From: SAR116 cluster bacterium AG-426-B08 | GTDB taxonomy: Bacteria > Pseudomonadota > Alphaproteobacteria > Puniceispirillales > Marisalimonadaceae | DNA length: 54,818 nucleotides | Assembly (NCBI GenBank): GCA_003213175.1 | Contig: QCNN01000006.1 | Span: 1 to 54,818 of the forward strand | Reading direction: 5' to 3' | In this document: one piece after another, positions 30,130 to 41,239 of the stretch | Layout of the letters: every line of letters begins with the position of its first letter | How positions within the stretch are numbered: the first letter of the stretch is position 1 | Made by a program: the position numbers and the translations under genes | Notes under the pieces: generated by a model | Told to the model about the DNA's origin: nothing | Seen by the model: the letters and a program-made list of their open reading frames with translations, nothing else | Database searches by the model: none

Positions 30130-31745
30130 CTTTTGACTTTAAATATCAGACTACCCTCTAATACTTTATTTAAAAGAGATATAGTAGATTTTATACCGAA
30201 TAATTTAATAAAACCACCCATTCTAGGTCCGTTTGACTGTCCAAGTGCTGTTTCATAAAGCCCTACAAACCAATCTTTAAGATTTTCATATTTTAATTCT
30301 TTACCAATAGAGAAAATCTTATTTTGTATTTCTTCTGAACTAATATCATCTTTAGAATTTTCTAAAAATTCAATTAACATTTTGATTCCTTTTTTTTCTA
30401 TTTCTTTAGGTTTTCTGTATTTTTTATTTGGTAAAACTCTCTCATTAAAAAAATTTAAAGCTAACTTTACTAATTCATCAAACTCCGAGTTCTCTCCCTT
30501 ATTTATTTCTGGAACATAATTTGATATATATTCCCAAAGTATATTTTCATTTTTTGCATGACAAACGGAAGCAAGATTTAAAAGTAAATTAAATGATACT
30601 GGAAATACTTCACGTAGTGGTTTTCCATTATGTATATGCCAGCATGGATTATCCATTTTTTTCATTTCTTCTTGATTATGATAATTTTTCAAGTGAGAAA
30701 AATATTCATCAATTGATTTTGGTATAACATCAAAAAATAATCTTTTTGCTCTTTTCGGATTACTATACATGAATAAAGATAAAGATTCTTGCGTCCCATA
30801 TCTTAGCCATTCTTCTATAGAAAGTCCGTTACCTTTAGATTTTGAAATTTTTTCTCCATTACCATCTAAAAATAGTTCATATGAAAATCCAGTAGGCGGA
30901 ACACCACCTAAAATATTTAAAATTTTGCTAGATAAAATTACACTCTCAGATAGATCTTTGCCAGACATTTCATAATCAACGCCTAAAGCATACCATCTCA
31001 TAGCCCAATCACATTTCCATTGTAACTTACAATTTCCACTAAGAATAGATACCGTTATTAGTTCATTAGAACCTTCTGATAAATAAGTTATAGTTTGATC
31101 TTCAACATTTGTTTCAATTACTTTTACCTGAAGCACCTTACCCGTTTTTGGACATAAAGGTAAAAAAGGACTATAGTTAGACTGTCTTTCTTGACCTAAA
31201 GTTGGCAGAATTACTTTTATAATTTTATCATAGTGAATCAATACCTTTTTAAGTGCAAAGTCAAACTTTCCTGATTTATAATATTCGGTGGATGATACAA
31301 ATTCATAATCAAAATTAAACTTGTCTAGAAACTCAATCAGTCTTGCATTATTGTGCGAGCCAAAGCTTTCATATTTTTCAAAAGGATCAGGAACCGATGT
31401 TAGAGGTTTATCAATATATTTTTCCAACATTAGTTTATTAGGAACATTTTCAGGCACTTTTCGAAAACCATCCATATCATCTGAAAAACATATTAACTTG
31501 GTTTTTTTACCCGTGAGATAATTAAAGGCATTTTGTACCATGGCTGTTCTTGCCACTTCTCCAAAAGTTCCAATATGTGGTAATCCAGATGGACCATAAC
31601 CAGTTTCAAAAAGAACTGGTTTTTCATTTATATCCCCTATAGATGGATTTAATTTAGTAATACGATCCCGTAATTTTTTTGCCTCAACAAATGGCCATGA
31701 ATTTGATTGTTCTGCAATATACTTCATTTGTGAATCAATTGTCAT
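30126..31745 (-). CDS. lysS: Class I lysyl-tRNA synthetase
   Basis: Charges tRNA-Lys with a class I (archaeal-type) Rossmann-fold enzyme, unrelated to the common class II LysRS; many alphaproteobacteria use this form. The HIGH-type motif is GPSGLPHIGTFGE and the KMSKS-type motif is EKISKSKGNG, both intact. The ATG at 31743-31745 (539 residues) is preferred because AAAGGTG lies nine bases upstream; the earlier in-frame GTG is part of that ribosome-binding site. Family members are often about 520-550 residues. Overlaps pyrD by 4 bases. Confidence 0.95.
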   Translation of the reverse strand: MTIDSQMKYIAEQSNSWPFVEAKKLRDRITKLNPSIGDINEKPVLFETGYGPSGLPHIGTFGEVARTAMVQNAFNYLTGKKTKLICFSDDMDGFRKVPENVPNKLMLEKYIDKPLTSVPDPFEKYESFGSHNNARLIEFLDKFNFDYEFVSSTEYYKSGKFDFALKKVLIHYDKIIKVILPTLGQERQSNYSPFLPLCPKTGKVLQVKVIETNVEDQTITYLSEGSNELITVSILSGNCKLQWKCDWAMRWYALGVDYEMSGKDLSESVILSSKILNILGGVPPTGFSYELFLDGNGEKISKSKGNGLSIEEWLRYGTQESLSLFMYSNPKRAKRLFFDVIPKSIDEYFSHLKNYHNQEEMKKMDNPCWHIHNGKPLREVFPVSFNLLLNLASVCHAKNENILWEYISNYVPEINKGENSEFDELVKLALNFFNERVLPNKKYRKPKEIEKKGIKMLIEFLENSKDDISSEEIQNKIFSIGKELKYENLKDWFVGLYETALGQSNGPRMGGFIKLFGIKSTISLLNKVLEGSLIFKVKR

Positions 31746-31802
31746 AAATATTTGCACCTTTACTATTAATTGCTAACTGAGAAATTAATTCTAATCAACA
31801 AA

Positions 31803-31843
31803 AACAAAAAAAACACCTTCTCAAGTTAATGAAAAGGTGTTTT
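31803..31843 (-). terminator. Rho-independent terminator after groEL
   Basis: Read on the minus strand, AAACACCTT (complement of 31835-31843) pairs with AAGGTGTTT (complement of 31811-31819), with two more pairs inside, and is followed by a T-rich run (TTTTTTTTGTTTTTG). This is a typical intrinsic terminator 30 bases past the groEL stop. It is the only strong hairpin terminator I found in the window. Confidence 0.8.
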
Positions 31844-31872
31844 GTCATACAAATAAATATTAAACTATTTGG

Positions 31873-33564
<1,692 letters not shown>

Positions 33565-33578
33565 TTAGTTTAGAGAAT

Positions 33579-33866
33579 TTACTGTAAAATTCCCATTATA
33601 TCGCTTTCTTTCATGATCAATAGGTCTTTTCCATCAATCTTGACTTCTGTACCTGACCATTTACCAAATAAAACAGTATCCCCCTCTTTAACGTCTAAGG
33701 GTTGTATTTTACCATTATCATCCCTAGCACCACTACCTGCTGCAACGATTTTGCCTTGCATTGGTTTCTCTTGAGCTGAATCTGGGATAATAATTCCGCC
33801 AGCTGTTTTTTCGTCTGAATCAAGACGTTCAACAACTACTCTATCGTGAAGCGGTCTAAACTTCAT
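33579..33866 (-). CDS. groS: Co-chaperonin GroES
   Basis: The 95-residue lid of the GroEL cage. The start at 33864-33866 ([16 protein letters not shown]) is preceded by AAGGAG at good spacing; a longer frame of 115 codons adds 20 residues unlike any GroES. The mobile loop [17 protein letters not shown] and the roof loop [10 protein letters not shown] are recognisable. Transcribed with groEL. Confidence 0.97.
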   Translation of the reverse strand: MKFRPLHDRVVVERLDSDEKTAGGIIIPDSAQEKPMQGKIVAAGSGARDDNGKIQPLDVKEGDTVLFGKWSGTEVKIDGKDLLIMKESDIMGILQ

Positions 33867-33917
33867 TCCAATCTCCTTAATTACATTGTTAAATGTACAA
33901 AATATGCACAATGAATA

Positions 33918-33960
33918 AGTAATCAAAAAATAAAAAGTTTCAAGTTTTTTAAAAAAAAAA
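33918..33960 (-). promoter_or_regulatory. Possible heat-shock (sigma-32-like) element upstream of groES
   Basis: CTTGAAA, the sigma-32 -35 consensus, occurs on the minus strand about 80 bases before groES, followed after 17 further bases by ATTACTTATT, a weak match to CYTAT-type -10 sequences and spaced a few bases too far. No CIRCE inverted repeat (TTAGCACTC with GAGTGCTAA) is present here. The call is weak. Confidence 0.3.
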
Positions 33961-34040
33961 ATTCATATTTACTTTTCGTAAAAATTTCATATTTACTAAA
34001 AATAAAACTTTAAAGGTTTAACTACTATACTGAGTGCAAT

Positions 34041-35039
34041 ATGTTATTAGAGCAAAAAAATAATTCATCAATAATTCTATGGCTTGGCATAGTCCTAATT
34101 GCTGTTATCCTAATGGTATTTATTGGTGGTGTGACAAGGCTTACGGACTCAGGTCTTTCTATGGTTGAGTGGAAACCAATCTTGGGCTTTTTCCCTCCGT
34201 TGAGTCATGAGGAATGGTTGAGAGTATTTGAACTGTATAAAAATACACCAGAATATAAATATTACAATAAAGGTATGGAGTTAGATGAGTTTAAAATAAT
34301 ATTCTTTTGGGAGTACTTTCATAGATTTTGGGGAAGAATTATTGGACTAATTTTCATTATTCCATTTTTATATTTCATAATAAAAAAAAGACTTTCACAA
34401 AAAAATATTATTTCATTAACTCTCATTCTGACCCTAGGAACTTTTCAAGCTGTAATAGGTTGGTGGATGGTCAAATCTGGATTAATTAACAAACCTGATG
34501 TTTCTCAGTATAGGTTAGCAATCCATTTATCGAACGCTTTCGTTATTATGTCTCTACTTTTGTGGTTGATTCTTGATTTATATGAGGGAGAGTCAAAAAT
34601 TAAGTTCAATTTAACTTTTTTTACTTTGATTTTAGTAAGTGTAACTATTATAGCTGGATCTTTTGTTGCTGGGATGGATGCTGGCTTAATGTATAATACT
34701 TACCCGCTCATGAATGAAAAGATTCTACCTGACCAATATTTAACTTTAGGTTATTTGGATCCCTTTGAAAACCCTGGTTCAGCTCAATTTCACCATAGAC
34801 ATCTTGGTCTTCTTTGCCTAATATTGTCTATTTTTTTCTATTTTAAAAATTATAATAAAAAAGAAATTAGAATTAGAATTAATGTTTTGTTAATTTTAAT
34901 TTTAGCTCAATTTTTTCTTGGGATTTTTATATTATTGAATTATGTACCAATAATATTTGCTAGCTTACATCAAGTTGGGGCCATGATGATATTTTTAATT
35001 TTCATTTCAATTATACATAAAGAAAACATTTATAATTAG
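34041..35039 (+). CDS. ctaA: Heme A synthase
   Basis: CtaA/Cox15 oxidises heme O to heme A for aa3-type cytochrome oxidase. The 332-residue protein has about eight membrane segments in two similar halves, with the conserved histidines in EYFHRFWGR, AIHLSNAF, FHHRHLG and SLHQVGA, and the opening IGGVTRLTDSGLSMVEWKP. This is the proteobacterial (Cox15-like) type. It is divergent from groES and convergent with aspS, sharing the stop tetranucleotide TTAG (35036-35039). Confidence 0.96.
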   Translation: MLLEQKNNSSIILWLGIVLIAVILMVFIGGVTRLTDSGLSMVEWKPILGFFPPLSHEEWLRVFELYKNTPEYKYYNKGMELDEFKIIFFWEYFHRFWGRIIGLIFIIPFLYFIIKKRLSQKNIISLTLILTLGTFQAVIGWWMVKSGLINKPDVSQYRLAIHLSNAFVIMSLLLWLILDLYEGESKIKFNLTFFTLILVSVTIIAGSFVAGMDAGLMYNTYPLMNEKILPDQYLTLGYLDPFENPGSAQFHHRHLGLLCLILSIFFYFKNYNKKEIRIRINVLLILILAQFFLGIFILLNYVPIIFASLHQVGAMMIFLIFISIIHKENIYN

Positions 35040-36805
35040 TTATTATTTAATTTTATGTCTAATTTAAGACCTAACTCATTTAATTGATTTTTATCTATGG
35101 TTGATGGTGCTCCCATCATTATATCTTCAGCTTTACCTGTCATAGGAAACAAAATAACTTCTCTAATATTCGGCTCTTCTGCTAACAACATAACTATTCT
35201 ATCAATGCCAGGAGCAATTCCGCCATGGGGAGGTGCCCCATATGAAAAAGCGTTGATTAAACCAGGAAATTTATTATTTACATCATCTTTTCCATAACCA
35301 GCAATACTAAAGGCTCTGTACATTATTTCAGGCACATGATTTCTAATAGCTCCGGATGATAACTCTATGCCATTACAAACCAAATCATATTGAAAAGCTA
35401 AAATATCAAGTGGATTTTTTTCCTCTAGAGCTTTTAATCCACCTTGAGGCATAGAAAATGGATTATGGGAAAATTCAACTTTATTAGTTTGTTCATTAAT
35501 TTCGTACATAGGATAATCAACAATCCAACAAAATTTAAATACATTTTTGTCAATCATATTCATCTCTTCTGCAATCTTTAATCTTGCTTTACCAGCTAGA
35601 TCTGCAGCGGTATTCTCTTTTGAACAACAAAAAAACAATGCATCACCTTCATTTAAATTAAATCTATTCTGTAACTCAGAGGATTTCTTAGAACCTAAGG
35701 CCTTAGCTATCGGCCCTTTGGCCTCTCCATCACCATAGATAATGTAACCCATACCAGGAGATCCTTGGGACTGTGCCCATGAATTCATTTTATCAGCAAT
35801 AGCTCTGGAACCACATTTTTTTCCCGGGATAGCTCTGACAATTGAACCAGAATTAATACTGTTAGCAAAAATCTTGAAATCAGAACCTTTGAACACATCA
35901 GTTACATCTTGAATTTCTATATCAAATCTTAAATCTGGTTTATCAGTACCATATTTGATCATTGCGTCCTTAAAACTTATCTTTTCAAAATCTTTATCAA
36001 CTTGTTTGTTACTAAATTTAGTAAATACCTCGTAAATTACTGGTTGTGTCGCGTTAAAAACATCTTCTTGCTCTACAAAGGCCATTTCTAGATCTAGTTG
36101 ATAAAATTCACCGGGAGATCTATCAGCTCTACTATCTTCATCCCTAAAACAAGGCGCTATCTGAAAATATTTGTCAAATCCAGAAACCATTATTAATTGT
36201 TTAAATTGCTGAGGTGCTTGCGGTAAAGCATAAAATTTGCCTTTATTAATTCTAGACGGAACCAGAAAATCCCTTGCTCCTTCTGGGCTTGATGCTGTCA
36301 AAATGGGTGTTTGAAATTCTATAAAATCTTGTTCAATCATTTTTTCTCTTATTGTTTGAATAATCTTTGCCCTCAGAACAATATTCTGATGAGGTCTGGA
36401 TCTTCTCAAATCCAAAAATCTATATTTAAGTCTAGTTTCTTCACCATAATCTTCATCAGAATTTACTTGAAGAGGAAGTGAAGTTGAGTTAGATAAAATT
36501 TCAAACTTATCTACTTTAACTTCTACATCACCAGTAGGTAAATTTTTATTTATTGTGTCTTCAGACCTTTTTAACACCTCTCCAGAAATCGATATTACAC
36601 TCTCAAGTGACAAACTTTCAAACGTTTTAAAAAAATTACTTGTACTGTCAACAACTATCTGTGAGATACCATAATGATCTCTGAGATCAACAAAGATTAA
36701 TTGTCCATGATCCCTCTTTCTATGAACCCAACCAGATAATTTAATCTTTTCACCAACATTTGACATTCTAATTTGGTTACAATTGTGAGTTCTATATTTA
36801 TTCAT
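35036..36805 (-). CDS. aspS: Aspartyl-tRNA synthetase
   Basis: A class II synthetase of 589 residues: N-terminal OB-fold anticodon domain (about 1-105), catalytic core with CFRDEDSRADRSPGEFYQLD (motif 2) and GIDRIVMLL (motif 3), and the bacterial GAD insertion (about 285-410). Whether it is discriminating or also charges tRNA-Asn cannot be decided here, since no gatCAB or asnS is in the window. It stands alone, with 82 bases to the permease gene upstream. Confidence 0.97.
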   Translation of the reverse strand: MNKYRTHNCNQIRMSNVGEKIKLSGWVHRKRDHGQLIFVDLRDHYGISQIVVDSTSNFFKTFESLSLESVISISGEVLKRSEDTINKNLPTGDVEVKVDKFEILSNSTSLPLQVNSDEDYGEETRLKYRFLDLRRSRPHQNIVLRAKIIQTIREKMIEQDFIEFQTPILTASSPEGARDFLVPSRINKGKFYALPQAPQQFKQLIMVSGFDKYFQIAPCFRDEDSRADRSPGEFYQLDLEMAFVEQEDVFNATQPVIYEVFTKFSNKQVDKDFEKISFKDAMIKYGTDKPDLRFDIEIQDVTDVFKGSDFKIFANSINSGSIVRAIPGKKCGSRAIADKMNSWAQSQGSPGMGYIIYGDGEAKGPIAKALGSKKSSELQNRFNLNEGDALFFCCSKENTAADLAGKARLKIAEEMNMIDKNVFKFCWIVDYPMYEINEQTNKVEFSHNPFSMPQGGLKALEEKNPLDILAFQYDLVCNGIELSSGAIRNHVPEIMYRAFSIAGYGKDDVNNKFPGLINAFSYGAPPHGGIAPGIDRIVMLLAEEPNIREVILFPMTGKAEDIMMGAPSTIDKNQLNELGLKLDIKLNNN

Positions 36806-36887
36806 AATTTACCTGTTTCATCTTACTCTTAAAGATATTTTTGCTAATTTCAATTTTTTTTGACTAAATTATAATTAATAAGTTTAA

Positions 36888-38570
36888 TTAATACCTCCAT
36901 TTTACAAAAAACTTATTACCTAAGAATATTATTAATAACATTATTAATGGCAAAGTCATTTGCAAAACAGTTGAAACCCCCAAATCTTTTCTGTTAGCAC
37001 TAAATGATAGATTTACTATTTCGATTGATAAAGTAGAAATTTGGTTATCACCAATGAAATAAACTGGTGCATAAAGTGCAATCGAAATTATAAACCCAAT
37101 ACCTAGAGCTAAAAAAATTGCTTTAATGATTAAAGTGATTTTGATATAGAAAAATATATTTAAATTTGATTTTTGAAACATTTTGGCATTATTAATAAAG
37201 TTTTTATTAATTCCCCTATAAGCTGGCATCAATATTAAATACGAATAAGGGATAACATATAAACTTTCCACCCATATCAGACCCCATATATTTCCGCTTA
37301 GATTATTTTGTATGAATAAAGCGTTAATTCCTAGTAAAAAAGAAAGTTCTGGGATTAATATTGGTATAAAAAATATGAACTCAAAGATCTGTGATTTAAA
37401 ATTTATTTGTTCTGTAACTTCTAACCAGATCAAAATCAATCCACAACTCAATAAAGAAACAATCATGGCTATAAAGATCGTATTAAACAAAGAATTATAA
37501 AAATATTGAAAAAAATGTAGATAATTTTCTGTTGTGAATTCTGAGGGTATTAAATCTGGGAAATGCCAAGTTTTAGAAATTGACCATAAAAATGAAAGAA
37601 AAATACATAAAAATGATATTAGTAAAAGTTTTATTGAAACTAAATATAAAAGTTTTTCAAAAAACTTGTTTAATATGGGAAATATTTTTAGATAATGAAC
37701 ATACAGATATCTCTGTTTACAAAAGTACTCAATTAAAAACCAAAATATAATAATAAATAAAATTAATAAAAATTGAAAAATTGATAAGCATGATGCAATT
37801 GCCAAATTATTTAAATCAGGTGTTTGGAACAGATCTATAATTCTAATTGAAATAGTAGAAGGGGTAGATGGAGCTAGTATGAATGCCATATCAATAACAG
37901 ATGCCGAATAAATAATAACTATTATGATACAAACTCTCAATCTCACGTAAACTTGAGGAAAAATGAAAAACAACCAGGAATTAATTTTAATGTCATGAAA
38001 AGTTCTTCCTATATTGGCGAAGTCTCTCCCCGGAAACTGAGAAAGTGCATTTATTGACATTAACAAAAAAAATGGTGTTTCCTTTAATATTAATCCTAAA
38101 ATTAGAAAAATACCAAAATCATCAGGGAATAGATTTGTATTCTGTGGTCTATTGTAATCTAAAATATAAGAGTGATACAATCTAAAAACTATTCCACTCG
38201 ATGAAAATAAATATGAAAGCCCAACAGCCATTATTACATGAGGAAAAGCAATTAATGGAGCGATTATTTTGAAAATATATTTGTAAAATTTCGTGTCATA
38301 GAGTTTTGACAAAATTATTTGGGATAATATTAGAGAAATAAGAGTTGATACAAAACCAACAATAAAAGTTAAATATATAGATTTTTTTATACCAGGGATT
38401 TCAAAAATTTTTTTAAAAAATATTATATTTAAGTCATTTGAAACATTAGGAAAATAACCTAAGCTTGATGAAATAACGCTTGCTATTCCAAAAAATACCG
38501 GACATAAGACTAAGAATATAATTATTGCTAAAGTTGAAATGAAAAAATAATAATTAATTTTTCCGATCAT
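36888..38570 (-). CDS. ynjC: ABC transporter permease, YnjC/ThiP-like
   Basis: A 560-residue membrane protein with about twelve hydrophobic segments in two repeated permease halves, the arrangement of fused two-domain permeases such as ThiP and YnjC. It follows the binding protein gene by a single base, and that protein is of the YnjB type, which favours YnjC over ThiP. EAA-type loop sequences are degenerate (near GRDFANIGRTFH and INNAKMFQKS). The ATPase gene expected next (ynjD) is missing; aspS follows instead. Substrate is unknown; thiamine is only a traditional guess. Confidence 0.8.
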   Translation of the reverse strand: MIGKINYYFFISTLAIIIFLVLCPVFFGIASVISSSLGYFPNVSNDLNIIFFKKIFEIPGIKKSIYLTFIVGFVSTLISLILSQIILSKLYDTKFYKYIFKIIAPLIAFPHVIMAVGLSYLFSSSGIVFRLYHSYILDYNRPQNTNLFPDDFGIFLILGLILKETPFFLLMSINALSQFPGRDFANIGRTFHDIKINSWLFFIFPQVYVRLRVCIIIVIIYSASVIDMAFILAPSTPSTISIRIIDLFQTPDLNNLAIASCLSIFQFLLILFIIIFWFLIEYFCKQRYLYVHYLKIFPILNKFFEKLLYLVSIKLLLISFLCIFLSFLWSISKTWHFPDLIPSEFTTENYLHFFQYFYNSLFNTIFIAMIVSLLSCGLILIWLEVTEQINFKSQIFEFIFFIPILIPELSFLLGINALFIQNNLSGNIWGLIWVESLYVIPYSYLILMPAYRGINKNFINNAKMFQKSNLNIFFYIKITLIIKAIFLALGIGFIISIALYAPVYFIGDNQISTLSIEIVNLSFSANRKDLGVSTVLQMTLPLIMLLIIFLGNKFFVKWRY

Positions 38571-38571
38571 T

Positions 38572-39789
38572 TTAATTTATTGTACCGTATCTTTTCATCC
38601 ACTGTTTTTCTATTTCCTTAACCCAAGATGGATGCGGTTCTGCTAACTTTTTATCTAAGTCCTTAAATGAAATTGTAGCAGGACCTTTTGATAATTTTTC
38701 AAATTTATTTTTCCATTTTTTGGGTAGTTTCTTGTAATTTAAAACTGTTGGATCACCCCATACGCTTTGTAGATTTTTTCTGAGTTGGGCTTCTGGTGAG
38801 ATCATAAAATTTATAACTAATTTTGCTGCAGATGGATTAGAGGAATTATATGGTATAGTCAAATAATGAACATTTGATAAAGATCCTATATCAGGAACAT
38901 AACTTTTTGTAGATTTTGGTAGATTTCCCTTTATCACCTCATTAGAAGGAAATGAAACATTAAATGCCATTGAAATATCAATTTCATCATCACCTAACAA
39001 TTGAGACATAGATAAATAGTTTTTTGGGTAAAATTTTCCTCTTTTCCATAAATTTGGTGTTACGTCATCAAGCCACTCCCATAACTTAGCAAGTATAAAA
39101 CTATGTCTTTTGAAATTAAACTTTTCTTGCAATATGCTTTTATTTTCAGTTAATTCTGATAAAACTTGTTTTAAAAAACTAGTTCCCACAAAATCCGGCG
39201 GTTGAGGAAAAGTTATTCTACCTTTATTATCTAAAATATATTTTTTGAACTGGAAAACATTTTTTGGAGGTTTTAATAATTTTTCAGAGTCAAAAAAGAA
39301 AATTAACTGTGACAAACCCCAGGGCATTTCTCTGCCTTCATTGTAAACTCCAAAATCATACATTAAACTAGAACTTTCACTTAAATTTATTAATTTTGAA
39401 TTTGGTAATTTAAAAATCCAATTTTTGTCATACAGTAAATTGCTACTTAACATCGATGAAAAGTTTTCTCCATTAATCCAAATTATGTCAATCGATCCAT
39501 TCTCATTTTTACCAGATATTTTTTCATATAAAACTTTTTTAACTGCTTGCGCAGTATCTTTAATCTTAATATGATTTAAAGTTATATTATATTTACTTTC
39601 AACTTTCTTGCTGACCCACTTAATGTAATTGTTAATATTACTTGAACCACCCCAGGCATGAAAATTTACACTTTTATTCATACCTGAATGAATAACTTTA
39701 GACCAATCATCATTATTTGTTTTCGTCTCAGCTTTTGAAATCAAAAATAGAGAAAAAATAAAAATTAAAAAAAATTTAAAGCTTTTCAA
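38572..39789 (-). CDS. ynjB: ABC transporter substrate-binding protein, YnjB-like
   Basis: A 405-residue periplasmic binding protein with a signal peptide ([20 protein letters not shown]). Segments FHAWGGSSNINNYIKWVS, DIIWINGENFSSM, GREMPWGLSQLIFFFDS, FPQPPDFVGTSFL and VWGDPTVLNYKKLP correspond to conserved parts of E. coli YnjB. It is divergent from the yggT gene and heads a two-gene unit with the permease (one-base spacing). The ligand is not known. Confidence 0.85.
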   Translation of the reverse strand: MKSFKFFLIFIFSLFLISKAETKTNNDDWSKVIHSGMNKSVNFHAWGGSSNINNYIKWVSKKVESKYNITLNHIKIKDTAQAVKKVLYEKISGKNENGSIDIIWINGENFSSMLSSNLLYDKNWIFKLPNSKLINLSESSSLMYDFGVYNEGREMPWGLSQLIFFFDSEKLLKPPKNVFQFKKYILDNKGRITFPQPPDFVGTSFLKQVLSELTENKSILQEKFNFKRHSFILAKLWEWLDDVTPNLWKRGKFYPKNYLSMSQLLGDDEIDISMAFNVSFPSNEVIKGNLPKSTKSYVPDIGSLSNVHYLTIPYNSSNPSAAKLVINFMISPEAQLRKNLQSVWGDPTVLNYKKLPKKWKNKFEKLSKGPATISFKDLDKKLAEPHPSWVKEIEKQWMKRYGTIN

Positions 39790-39854
39790 ATCTAACCTGT
39801 TTTATTTTTTATTAAATGTTATATAACAAATATAATATACTTTTTTAAAAATTT

Positions 39855-40139
39855 ATGAACGCTTTTCTAATTTTAATTGATCAAATAATAGCAATATATT
39901 TATATACTTTAATTGCATATGTTATTCTGACTTTACTAATACAATTCGAATTAGTTAATAGATATAACAAAATTGTTGATACTATACTCAGAACATTGAT
40001 AGGAATTCATGAACCTCTTTTAATACAGATAAGAAAAGTTGTTCCTTTTATTGGTGGAATGGACTTCTCTCCTGTAATAGTAATATTACTACTATCATTT
40101 TTCAGAAATCTTATCACAATTGATTTTGCGGGAATTTAA
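39855..40139 (+). CDS. YggT family membrane protein
   Basis: A 94-residue protein with two hydrophobic segments and the YggT motif between them: DTILRTLIGIHEPLLIQIRK, followed by FIGGMDFSPVIVILLL. The usual bacterial motif is P-x2-R-P/IP around PxGG-DxSP; the GGMDFSP part is exact. The family is implicated in membrane or cell-division processes, but its function is not settled. The stop (40137-40139) directly touches the folD start. Confidence 0.88.
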   Translation: MNAFLILIDQIIAIYLYTLIAYVILTLLIQFELVNRYNKIVDTILRTLIGIHEPLLIQIRKVVPFIGGMDFSPVIVILLLSFFRNLITIDFAGI

Positions 40140-41033
40140 GTGATACTTAATAAAAACAATGAATCAAAAATAATTAACGGTAAGAATTATTCCAAAGATT
40201 TTTTAATACATGTTTCTAATTTAGCTTTTAAATTTGAAAATTTGTTAAATAGAAAACCTTGTCTTGCTGTCATATTAATCGGAGATGATAATGCAAGTAA
40301 AGTATATGTTAAAAACAAAATTTTAACTGCAAAAGATACTAATATAAAATCTATTGAAATTTTGTTATCTAATAATACATCAGAAATTAATCTACTTAAT
40401 GAAATTAATAAATTAAATAATGATGATAGAATTGACGGTATTTTAGTTCAATTGCCTTTACCAGATCATATACAAGTCAAAAAAGTTGTAAATTCTATTT
40501 CACCAAAAAAAGATGTTGATGGTTTTCATCCACAAAATTTTGGTAACTTAATTCTTGGAAATGAGACCGTTGTACCATGTACACCTCTAGGGTGTTGGTA
40601 CATGTTAAAAAAAGAATTAAATGATTTAACTGGTTACCATGCTGTAGTAATTGGAAGATCTAATATAGTTGGAAAGCCTATGCAGTCACTTTTAATAAAG
40701 GAAAATTGTACAGTCACCGTCGCCCATTCTAAGACTAGAGGATTGGCAGAAATTTCAAATAAAGCAGATATTCTTATTGCTGCAATTGGGAGACCAGAAT
40801 TCATTACTAGTGAATTTATTAATTCAAATTCTGTGATAATTGATGTAGGAATAAATCGTGTAAACAAAAAACTTGTTGGTGATGTAAGGTTTCAAGATGG
40901 ATTAAAAATTGCAAAAAAAATTACTCCTGTACCTGGAGGTGTTGGTCCAATGACAATTGCGTGTCTAATGTATAATACTGTTAAGTTAGCTTATAGAAGA
41001 AATAATCAAATGTTTAATGAGATTTTATTATAA
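40140..41033 (+). CDS. folD: Methylenetetrahydrofolate dehydrogenase / cyclohydrolase
   Basis: FolD interconverts methylene-, methenyl- and formyl-tetrahydrofolate. The 297-residue protein has the catalytic Tyr and Lys region (SKVYVKNKILTAKD), VQLPLPDHI, the NADP loop VIGRSNIVGKPM and the C-terminal PVPGGVGPMTIACLM, all intact. The start is GTG at 40140, immediately after the yggT stop, with no strong ribosome-binding site, which suggests translation coupled to yggT. Its stop overlaps the next ATG (TAATG). Confidence 0.96.
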   Translation: MILNKNNESKIINGKNYSKDFLIHVSNLAFKFENLLNRKPCLAVILIGDDNASKVYVKNKILTAKDTNIKSIEILLSNNTSEINLLNEINKLNNDDRIDGILVQLPLPDHIQVKKVVNSISPKKDVDGFHPQNFGNLILGNETVVPCTPLGCWYMLKKELNDLTGYHAVVIGRSNIVGKPMQSLLIKENCTVTVAHSKTRGLAEISNKADILIAAIGRPEFITSEFINSNSVIIDVGINRVNKKLVGDVRFQDGLKIAKKITPVPGGVGPMTIACLMYNTVKLAYRRNNQMFNEILL

Positions 41034-41239
41034 TGATAAATTTTCCAAATATAATTCTATTTTTGTCTATGGTTATTGTAATCATAATTTTAGCATGGGG
41101 TTTAATTACTATGGCGAGAGGTGGAGAATATAATAAATCAAACAGTAATTTAATTATGAGATACAGAATAGTATTTCAAGCTATTGCAATAATCATATTT
41201 GTAACTATTCTTATGATAAAAAGATCTAATTATGGTTAA
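41033..41239 (+). CDS. HIG1-type twin transmembrane protein
   Basis: A 68-residue protein with two membrane spans (IILFLSMVIVIIILAWGLIT and FQAIAIIIFVTILMI) joined by a short loop ending MRYRIVFQA. This matches the alphaproteobacterial twin-transmembrane family related to the mitochondrial HIG1 domain, whose eukaryotic members associate with respiratory complexes. It is found just ahead of the adenosyltransferase and etf genes, as in related bacteria. Overlaps folD by 1 base and the adenosyltransferase by 8. Confidence 0.8.
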   Translation: MINFPNIILFLSMVIVIIILAWGLITMARGGEYNKSNSNLIMRYRIVFQAIAIIIFVTILMIKRSNYG

